This document shows, in pieces, positions 55,901 to 64,000 of a stretch of DNA of 64,000 bases. Both the position numbers and the translations under genes were made by a program. Numbering within the stretch: the first letter of the stretch is position 1; each line of letters begins with the position of its first letter. This DNA is from Solanum dulcamara. Lineage: Eukaryota > Streptophyta > Magnoliopsida > Solanales > Solanaceae. The DNA lies in NCBI RefSeq assembly GCF_947179165.1, contig NC_077240.1, positions 69,501 through 133,500 on the forward strand, read 5' to 3'. Under the pieces are notes generated by a model that was given only the letters and a program-made list of their open reading frames with translations, had not been told where the DNA came from and searched no databases.

Positions 55901-56874
55901 GCATCTCTTCTTGCTCTACCTGATCCAGAGGCTTGATTCCCCTGCAAGAACAAGTTCTAATAGTACATGATGCATGAAGAGATCATTTCCCATAGTTTGT
56001 ATTGTTATGATTCTACATGCTATTTCCTTATAATCGAATTCCACTTTAGAGTAGTACTTAATCCAGATATAGGAGTAGGAATTATGGTAACTTAGAAGTT
56101 CCACTACAATTAGTTTCCTGTTCAAGGAAGGCCTAAGCTCCATTATGACAGTGATGCAGCAGCCAAGACTAAATGCACCTACATCTTATAACCAAGTTCT
56201 GAGCTTTCTTGCTTCTAGAAAGTATCAAACCTACAGATCCTATTGAGTTTTAGAGAGAATGGTAACTGTATCAAACCTCTAGATTCCATTAAGTTATTAT
56301 AAAGTGTGGGCTTTAATTAAAAAAAGCACAAAGGGGGAAGAAAAATACAAAGACATATGTTTAATCCAAAGACTAATAATTATAAGCTTGAATGACAAAT
56401 ATATGAACAAAGAAACTGGAAAAAAAATTACAATAAAGTGAAATATCAATTGTTTAGTGTTACCTCTTCAGAAAAGGCTTATTGGCAAGGAAAAGTATGC
56501 CTTAGAACCTGATAACGACACTGGAGCGCACATAAAGCGATCAAAGCGCTTAACACGTTTTGAGCCTTGCTTCAGGGCTTGAGCGCTCCCTTGACAACAC
56601 TGGTACTAATAACTTATAAGTCGCCTGACCTCTTTCTTTTCCAGACCAATTATTATTCAAATGTTTTTCTTTCACTAAAGAACCCCCCACCCTCCCACAC
56701 ACAAAACTCCAAGAAAAAAGAAAAGAAAAATGTACTCATGGATTAATAACATCTTGCAAAGATGGAAAACACAGGAATTACCTGGATTCCAGCACTAGTA
56801 GGTTCTGCAAAAGCAGCATCAGTGAAAGGAAGCTCACCACTACGCATTTTGTGCTTTTCATATTCCAGTAGGGC
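52958..56874 (-). CDS. ARID3/ARID5-type chromatin protein, C-terminal eight exons (HSP20-like domain)
   Basis: Exons on the minus strand: 56874-56782, 55941-55825, 55724-55673, 55586-55514, 55147-55081, 54982-54932, 54461-54369, 53062-52958 (stop TAA 52958-52960). All join in phase to 216 codons. The reading begins ALLEYEKHKMRSGELPF, continues RARRDAAARAMQGWHSQRLL, and ends in an HSP20/alpha-crystallin-like domain (ADWVKINV, YALVPGLLREE, SDPAGRLVISGQPEQLDNPW, VVSLPSRIDPHQ, LHGQLFVRVPFEQ). This order is characteristic of plant ARID-HSP20 proteins; Arabidopsis ARID5 has been reported as an ISWI remodeller subunit. The DNA-binding ARID exons must lie upstream and were not found to 64000. The junction of exons 55586-55514 and 55147-55081 has an alternative pairing. 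Which paralogue this is cannot be decided. Confidence 0.9.
53373..53881. mobile_element. Long-TIR MITE (possibly Mutator-like) in the last ARID intron
   Basis: About 509 bp with inverted arms of roughly 90 bp. GGTCAAAAATACCC, TTAAGTTTGTCCTAGTTATACTATAG-like and GGGTCAAATATACYCCTCC blocks on the left are matched in reverse on the right (53790-53881). The centre is unique and non-coding. Long arms suit MULE-type elements, but I see no clean 9-bp target duplication. Confidence 0.78.
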
Positions 56875-57124
56875 CTGAAAAAGGTGACCAACTCTTGAAA
56901 CACTTCTTCAATACCGATACAATGCGACCAATTAACAGGACCATTACAGTTGAGAAACATGATAAATGTGGCATCTTTTTTTATCAGGTTCCTCATGTAT
57001 CCATCACAAACCATTGGACATAATAGAGATAGAGGCACAGGTGGAAGAAAGAATAATCCAGATTTTGCTGAAAAGTAGTATTAGTATTTGACACCAGAAA
57101 TTATTTTTTAACATAGAAGGTTTG

Positions 57125-57425
57125 AAACGGACCATGCCTAAATCAACAGGAGCATTTCTACTTGTTGGGACAACTGTGAAGGGGTGGACAAACAGAAGAA
57201 ATGGTGGAGTGCTGTCCCCGCTTGTGTTTGGTGGACAACATGGAGGGATAGAAACTCAAGATTCTTAGAAGATATAGGCAGTAATACCCAGAAGATTGAG
57301 AGGAATTGTCTGTTTTTATTTCATTTATGGTAGAAGAAGTTGAATCATTGTTTATTCTTTAGAAGATTGAGATGAATTGTCTTTTTTATTTCATTTTTGG
57401 TGTAAAAAGGAATTGTTAGAAGAAG
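57125..57425 (+). mobile_element. LINE 3' fragment in the far upstream ARID intron
   Basis: Plus-strand reading includes WWSAVPACVWWTTWRDRNSR followed by FLEDIG, homologous to the fragment at 41540. An internal near-repeat (GAAGATTGAGAGGAATTGTC and GAAGATTGAGATGAATTGTC) duplicates about 60 bp of the tail. Confidence 0.75.
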
Positions 57426-57429
57426 TTGA

Positions 57430-57770
57430 ATCATCGTTTATTCTTTTATCAGGTAAACGTATTTTATTCATTAAGGCCAAAAAACTGGCTGTATACAAGG
57501 TAAACCAAAAGGTGAGGAATCTACAAAAAGACATGATTCTCTACAAACTCCACCCAACCATCTATACAACAAGGAACTTTATGGGAGCACCAAAAGAAAA
57601 TGAGCGAACGGAGACTACTCATCAAATGAGAAAAACTCAACACTACCCCCTCAAAAGCTCACCTATTTCTCTCTCTCCAAACAACCCACATCAACGTGAG
57701 AGGAACCACGTTCATGCCCTATGTAGTCTCCTCCTTCTCCCGCTCATCCAATAGACATCAGATCTTTCAT
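57430..57770 (-). mobile_element. Retroelement 3' part, minus strand, related to the 550-bp repeat
   Basis: TTATCAGGTAAACGTATTTTATTCATTAA...GTATACAAGG...CTACA...ATGATTCTC...CTATACAACAAG...GGGAGCACCAAAA parallels, with many differences, the block at 60455-60660. Both look like reverse complements of a retroelement 3' end. The reading frame in it is not a gene. Confidence 0.5.
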
Positions 57771-58989
57771 GGTTTTTGGCAGTGTGCAAGAAATTCCAAA
57801 CCACCTAAACATATCCCACCATAACCTCATGGTAGTTGAATCACAGTTATACATCATAGGGTCTTAGATGAACTAGAGAGCATTTTTTTGCTCTTTTGGG
57901 GAACTGTAAATATGGCTTTTAACACTGCTGTGCTAATGATATATAACATTGTTACCTTTCTCAAAAATGAGTATTTGACAGGAAACAAAGAAAACCAGTA
58001 GTAGGCTGTGGAGAAGTGGGCGAGATGGAAGGACTTCACAAAAAATATTATGCATTTGGAAGAAAAGATTATATTGTGAAACATATGAGAAGACAGCTCA
58101 GAATACCAATTAAAATGGTTAGCAGATCGCAGGGTACACTAGAGACAAATTAAGCCATCCAAAGAAAGTTTCCACAATAATGTTCTGATTCACTGTGAAA
58201 ATACAATGCAACGCAGATATTGCAATGAAATCATTTTCTTATGTAAAAAATCCCTGAAAATATAGAACAATGTAGATATTGTAATGAGTCATTTTCTCAT
58301 GTTTTTTACAAGGAAAGAACAGGAATTGTCATTTTCTCATGTTTAGGTCTTTAGGAAAAGTAAAAAAAAAAATGTTACGGAGTTCCTGGTGAATAGGTTT
58401 TTTGAAAGCCTTGTTTTGCTGGGAACAGGAGATGGAGAAGGACAACAAGCACTAAAAGTCCCAGCTAGTTATAATATAAATTAGAAAGAGATAAGGGGAC
58501 GTGCAGATAGGACTTCCATTTTGAAGCACGGGAAATGACAGCCTGGAGACACAAAATTGGAGAAAAAATGGCAGAGGCATGTGAAAAAACAAGCAATCTG
58601 GTCAAGGAAATTGAGCACATACACCAGCATCTTGAAATCTCCCAGCCACCCATTTGCAAGGAAACTGGGTTACACTGGAATTAATGAAATTCCAATCAAA
58701 TCTTTTTACTTTAATAACTATTGTTGTTCATCATTTTGGATAAGATCACCCAAGGAAATATCTGTGTGGATAAACGGTAAGATAGGGGCTGCAGATTCTA
58801 TTAGAGGAGCTGCAATAGAACCAGGAAAAATCTAAATCCTTGTCCATTCAAAGTCAGTTCAATTGAGCGAATTTAGCATTTGCAACCAAGCTATGCATCC
58901 AAGGAAGAAAAGCACCAGATTCAAAAAAGTTAAGCCAACAGAAATGGTTTATTGACAAGGATCATCTCAATGGATGAAAGAGCATGGTT
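57771..58989. other. Intronic DNA upstream of the ARID exons
   Basis: No gene was recognised. A duplicated motif CATTTTCTCATGTTT occurs near 58292 and 58330. Parts of 58500-58900 may be decayed LINE linker sequence, but no motif is clear. Confidence 0.35.
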
Positions 58990-59340
58990 AGGAAGGAATC
59001 CCAAATAGGAAAAAATTCATGCTACCAAAAACGCTTGTGCACCTGATAAGACACCAGGTCCTGATGAATTCACAAAGGCTTTTTCTCAAAGGGCATGGGA
59101 GATCATTAAATCTGAGGTGATTGGGGTCCTAAGCCACTTTCATCACAACTGCCATATGGTCAAATCATGTAATGCATCGTTTATTGGCTCATTCCCAAAA
59201 AGGAGCAATAGAATTAAAAGATTATAAGTCTATCAGTCTTATTGGGAGTGTGTATAAAATAGCAGCAGAGAGGCTCAAAAGTGTGATTGGGAAGCTGGTT
59301 TCAGGCTTTCCAAAATGCATGTGTTTAAGGTAGACAGATC
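58990..59340 (+). pseudogene. LINE RT N-terminal fragment
   Basis: Reads APDKTPGPDEFTKAFSQRAW, HFHHNCHMVKSCNASFIGSF, PKRSNRI, then after a frameshift YKSISLIGSVYKI. This is the start of the L1-type RT (DKAPGPDGF...ATFIALIPK...DFRPISLIGSVYKI). One frameshift and stops are present. It is a different family from the long-tailed LINEs. Confidence 0.82.
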
Positions 59341-60140
59341 TCAGATGCTTACTGATAGAAAATGTGGTGTTGGACTGGAGGCAAAATGCCTATAGATGTG
59401 CTCAACAACCCCCAAAATATTGGGCTAAGAATATTATCGAGTATCCCAAGTCAACTTGTTCTTTTAAGACTGAACATTCACCTTGTTTCCATCCTAACAT
59501 GCCTATAGATGTGCTCAACAACCCCCAAAATAACAATTAAACACACCTGAATACTGGAGATCTGCAATGCCAAGCCCAAAGACTACAAATATCTCAATCA
59601 TAATTTAAGGACCGTATATGTGGTTCTTCCCTTTGAACCTTTATGAGAAAGACAACTAAGCCTTCCATAGCAATAATCCATTACCATTAGAATTAGATTC
59701 CATGGATACTAGAATCATAGTACAACTAAATATTAGCCTAACTCCCTCTTTGTCACATTTAAACAAAGGATTGAGCATGTACAAATCTCAAACGCCGTAA
59801 AGCAACAAACACACTATTAAAGAAAAAAAATCCAGCAATTAGATTTCAAGAGAAATAAAGTTTCTAAGGGAACAATTTTAGGTTGACCTTCTCGTAAAAA
59901 CATCGGAATGTCCAAGAGACAGTAGTACAAGTCCTGCACAAGTTTGAACACAATAAATGATCAAGTTGATTCCATTTTTAAGAAACGTCAACTACTAAAG
60001 AAACTTCTAATATCATGCAGGAGAGAACTAGAGAAGAACCTAGAATCAGAAAGAAACAAATGCTAACGGAGTGAACATGAATCATTTCATCACCAACTTA
60101 TTTTGAAGTTGTAATTCAAAATAAGTTACAATAAGTACTA
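59341..60140. other. Intronic or intergenic DNA with a short direct repeat
   Basis: CCTATAGATGTGCTCAACAA followed by CCCCCAAAATA occurs at about 59389 and 59502, a dispersed duplication of about 31 bp. No gene was recognised. Confidence 0.5.
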
Positions 60141-61787
60141 ACATAACAAACATAAAACATAATGTTACAAGCTCACCCTTAGAAATAATATTCAATAGAG
60201 TAAGCTTGTCAGCTCGTTTATTTTATTTGGTTATACTAGCCCAGCTTATAACAAGCTAGGAACATTATAAGAGCTCATTGGGATCAAATACAATGTTTTT
60301 AAGTAAATATTTTATTTAATTTAATGGGAAAATTCTGCCTACAAGATTTATACCAAAATTCATTTACTTGATCAAAAAAAGGGTACCAAATGTAAAAGCT
60401 TCATCGAAAAACGGGATTTTCTATAAAGGGACTTATGAGTAGTGTTTTTTTTTCTAACAAGGTAAATAGTTTTATTAACAATTGGGAGAAACCCCCCGTA
60501 TACAAGCTGTATACTAAAAGACACTAAAAGAGAGAACCTACATCATCACATGATTCTCAAAAAAGGAGACCCAATCTTCTATACAAACCGGGTTCTCATG
60601 GGAACACCAAAACAAAGTAGAAACAAAAGACTATTTTGCAGCTTTACAATATCTTGTTCAACCCCTTCAAACGCTCTCCCATTTTTCCTAACATAACAAA
60701 CATAAAACATAATGTTACAAGCTCACCCTTAGAAATAATATTCAATAGAGTAAGCTTGTCAGCTCGTTTATTTTATTTGGTTATACTAGCCCAGCTTATA
60801 ACAAGCTAGGAACATTATAAGAGCTCATTGGGATCAAATACAACGTTTTTAAGTAAATATTTTATTTAATTTAATGGGAAAATTCTGCCTACAAGATTTA
60901 TACCAAAATTCATTTACTTGATCAAAAAAAGGGTACCAAATGTAAAAGCTTCATCGAAAAACGGGATTTTCTATAAAGGGACTTATGAGTAGTGTTTTTT
61001 TTTCTAACAAGGTAAATAGTTTTATTAACAATTGGGAGAAACCCCCCGTATACAAGCTGTATACTAAAAGACACTAAAAGAGAGAACCTACATCATCACA
61101 TGATTCTCAAAAAAGGAGACCCAATCTTCTATACAAACCGGGTTCTCATGGGAACACCAAAACAAAGTAGAAACAAAAGACTATTTTGCAGCTTTACAAT
61201 ATCTTGTTCAACCCCTTCAAACGCTCTCCCATTTTTCCTAACATAACAAACATAAAACATAATGTTACAAGCTCACCCTTAGAAATAATATTCAATAGAG
61301 TAAGCTTGTCAGCTCGTTTATTTTATTTGGTTATACTAGCCCAGCTTATAACAAGCTAGGAACATTATAAGAGCTCATTGGGATCAAATACAACGTTTTT
61401 AAGTAAATATTTTATTTAATTTAATGGGAAAATTCTGCCTACAAGATTTATACCAAAATTCATTTACTTGATCAAAAAAAGGGTACCAAATGTAAAAGCT
61501 TCATCGAAAAACGGGATTTTCTATAAAGGGACTTATGAGTAGTGTTTTTTTTTCTAACAAGGTAAATAGTTTTATTAACGATTGGGAGAAACCCCCCGTA
61601 TACAAGTTGTATACTAAAAGACACTAAAAGAGAGAACCTACATCATCACATGATTCTCAAAAAAGGAGACCCAATCTTCTATACAAACCGGGTTCTCATG
61701 GGAACACCAAAACAAAGTAGAAACAAAAGACTATTTTGCAGCTTTACAATATCTTGTTCAACCCCTTCAAACGCTCTCCCATTTTTC
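60141..61787. repeat. Three tandem copies of a 550-bp unit
   Basis: The unit starting ACATAACAAACATAAAACAT begins at 60141, 60691 and 61241. Differences between copies are few: CAATG versus CAACG near 60293, 60843 and 61393, and two changes near 61580-61605 in copy 3. Each unit includes TTTTTTTTTCTAACAAGGTA then AATAGTTTTATTAAC, the reverse complement of a retroelement 3' end. The near-identity means a recent duplication, unless it is an assembly artefact. Confidence 0.96.
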
Positions 61788-63069
61788 TCGCTCCAAATAA
61801 CCCACAAGAGTACTAGCGGGGCAACCTTCCAAGTCCTACGACTCCTTTCCCCCTCCTGTAACCCCAGCTATGCAATGCCTCCGCCATTCCTTCCTTGACT
61901 GTTCTTGGCATCCCGCACCCCAAACCAATTAAGAACCACTCTCCACAGACGGTTAGCCATATGAAAAGTTATTCCAAATGCACAAGAAAACCATAAAATT
62001 TCCTACTCTTTTTTAGTTTTTTATGTAAGAAGAGAAATTCATACTGTTTCATCCGCTCTCTTATTCCTCCCTCCTATGTTGTCTATATGAGTGCCAGGCA
62101 AACTACATCCCATGTTGTCTCTCATTTCTTCCTTCTTCATCTCCTTCTTAATTTTCATCATAGTAACGGCTCTTCAATAGTTTTGGCATCATCCAAGCTA
62201 TTCCTAACATGTTTCACTATAAATCATAGTCCGGTAGGTGATTCACATCCTTTTCCACTCTCCACTACCTACTTTACACTTGATGTTTCAATAGAAGTCC
62301 TCCTACTCTTTCATAATACTCCTCCAGGAGCTACACCATACATGAAGTGATGTCACCAGTTCACCAAGTCCAAATTGAACTCTATATTTTTCAATAAAGA
62401 CTCATGCCTACAACACTTCATCAGTTCATCTTCGTCCCAAGCTCATCCACTTCCCCCATAAGGCTTTTAGTAACACCTCTAGATCTCTGATTCTTCATTA
62501 GTCATTGTCACCTGCATAGGAGATGTGATTACCTCATGCTTGAGCAAATGATATTCCCTTCGCTCCCGGCTCAAGTCCCACAGAAAATTCCTGTAGTATC
62601 CCTAACCTTTTCCATGGACTCCTCGATCTCCTCAGCCACCAACTTAATTTTTTATAACCCTCACAATGACGAAATTCCATAGAGAACTATTATTGAGAGT
62701 CGCACTGGTATAAGGAACCCAATTTACAAATAAGAACCTCCGGCAATTATTGAATGTTGAACACTCACTCATTAACATGATCTCACACTTTATCATATAT
62801 AATTTCAACTACAAAACTGCTTAAAACCATATGATTATAGAGTTGAGCGTCCTTTACATAACACAGTACAATTGTACTATATATAATTGTAAATGTGACA
62901 CAAACACTGTCTTTCTTTTTATTAGCCAATAATTTCAATTAAGAAAAAACCAAATAGGTGAAAGAACTAAAAAATAAGGACACATTTAAATTGTCTTGCC
63001 TTCACATTGTTAGTTTTTTTGGAAGCTGGTAACATGTATTCACATGCAGAAGACTACTGCAGAGCATTG
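61788..63069. other. Unassigned DNA, probable transposon debris
   Basis: Begins with the continuation of the 550-bp unit's source element (CTCGCTCCAAATAACCCACA). 62080-62350 has an open stretch on the plus strand of unknown origin. No domain or gene was recognised. Confidence 0.35.
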
Positions 63070-63735
63070 AACACCTCAAGGATGGAGTTTTATCTTCAGA
63101 AGACAACTAAATAATTGGGGAGATTCAAAGAGGGCAGACTTTTTTAGCATCATATATCAGTTCAAATGTTCAATGGTTTGTAGGTAGGACAAGATACTTT
63201 ACGGTGGAAAGGAAGCAAGAAGGGACTTTTCAAGGTGAGCAATGCTTACAATAGAATGAATCACTCCACTTAGAGTGTAAAGAATTGGCCATGGAAAGGT
63301 ATCAAGAAAACCAAAATACCATGCAAAGTGGCCTATTCTGTCTGATTGTTAGCTAAGGAAGCAGTACTAACTCAAGATAATTTGATGTGGAGAGGGATAT
63401 CATTATGTCCTAGATGTTTCTATTGTGGTGAGACTGCTGAGAAGTTAACCATATCTTTCTTCACTGCAAAATCACAGGACAGTTGTGGAGGATGTTCTTA
63501 AATCTCAAGGGCATATCTTGAACTATGCTTGGCAAGATTACTAAAGCAATCCAGATCTGGGAGGAAGCAGGTATGCAGGCAAAAACCAGAGATAGATGGA
63601 GAATTGTCCTTGGTAGCATTTGTTGGACAATTTCGAAGGAGAGGAACTCTAGGTGTTTTGATAGTATAGAGAACAGTATGTAGAAGATCAAGCTAAATTG
63701 TCTTTTAAGACAATGTTTTTGGTGTAATCAGTTAT
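63070..63735 (+). pseudogene. LINE zf-RVT and 3' tail fragment
   Basis: Conceptual reading DTLRWKGSKKGLFKVSNAYN, KTKIPCKVAYSV, LCPRCFYCGETAEKLTISFF, then WEEAGMQAKTRDRWRIVLG and [13 protein letters not shown]. This is the RT-associated zinc-finger region and terminal block of plant L1s. Several frameshifts and stops break it. Same type of tail as at 41540 and 57125. Confidence 0.82.
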
Positions 63736-63760
63736 ACTCAAATGATACTATCCCTATATT

Positions 63761-64000
63761 TGTAATGACCCTCCAGTTCATTTATGTGAAAATGTCTTCT
63801 TTTCGTCGGTTAGAGCGTTCCTATAGAGACCCCAAGTCATTTATGACTTATTGGCACTGAATGCTAGATCGCCTGGTCATTCGTTTGGGTTTTATACCCG
63901 TTTCGGTGTTTTGGAGCTTTTGAAACTTGAATAGTTGACTTTGGTCAAAACTTCAGGTAAACGGCCTTAGAATGGAATTCTAACAGTTCCATCAGCTCCG
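63761..64000 (+). mobile_element. Start of an LTR (Ty3/gypsy-like), cut by the window edge
   Basis: Begins TGTAATGACCCTCCAGTTCA and continues with GTTGACTTTGGTCAAAACTT, AAACGGCCTTAGAATGGAAT and GTTCCATCAGCTCCG. These blocks are typical of the 5' part of a common Solanaceae gypsy LTR. The other end is outside the window. Confidence 0.65.

Noticed and set aside
62087..62350. 87-codon plus-strand frame that could be a retroelement piece
   Set aside because: No motif of gag, protease, integrase or RT could be identified.

Overview
This is nuclear DNA of a eudicot plant, most likely a member of the Solanaceae. The lineage is inferred from the transposon families: LTRs with GGGCCGGGTA subrepeats, a SINE with the CCTTACCCCTACC signature, and the MITE types. 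The sequence is AT-rich, its genes have introns, and over half of it is transposon-derived. There is no prokaryotic, organellar or CRISPR content.

Host genes. (1) A complete BIG1-type brefeldin A-inhibited ARF guanine-nucleotide exchange factor lies on the minus strand (49081 down to 36007). I could join its 11 coding exons in phase to 5,184 nt (1,727 codons plus stop). (2) The last eight exons (216 codons) of an ARID3/ARID5-type chromatin protein, carrying its C-terminal HSP20-like domain, lie on the minus strand (56874 to 52958). Its ARID-domain exons are not seen and probably lie beyond the right edge, across an intron of more than 7 kb full of transposon debris. (3) There is a possible orphan terminal exon near 8035-8151 on the plus strand.

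Layout. 1-6933: a 5'-cut L1-like LINE (RT, zf-RVT, RNase H) followed by a very long second ORF and a 3' UTR, ending in poly(A) and a 7-bp telomere-like minisatellite. 7000-12749: AT-rich DNA with a hAT-type MITE. 12755-16601: a 3.8-kb LTR-like unit with a perfect 5-bp target duplication, dominated by TA and ATT microsatellites. 17036-23386: a decayed Ty3/gypsy element (LTR, tRNA-Met primer site, integrase remnant). 23387-34483: a second copy of the long-tailed LINE, split by nested minus-strand LTRs (about 25241-29374). 34484-35167: a third LINE fragment. 36007-49081: BIG1, whose introns carry LINE, SINE and MITE insertions. 49082-52440: intergenic DNA. 52441-52745: a copia gag relic. 52958-56874: the ARID gene end. 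57120-64000: LINE fragments, a threefold 550-bp tandem repeat, and the start of another LTR.

The most unusual object is the tail of the two long LINEs. Downstream of RNase H, both copies hold a reading frame of 1.25-1.34 thousand codons. It contains 13 copies of a motif centred on GACGTTAGTCGAGCGAC. Within each cluster the motifs are spaced at exactly 168 bp (56 codons), and they retain most of their CpGs. I do not recognise this protein or motif, and it is my main candidate for something undescribed.
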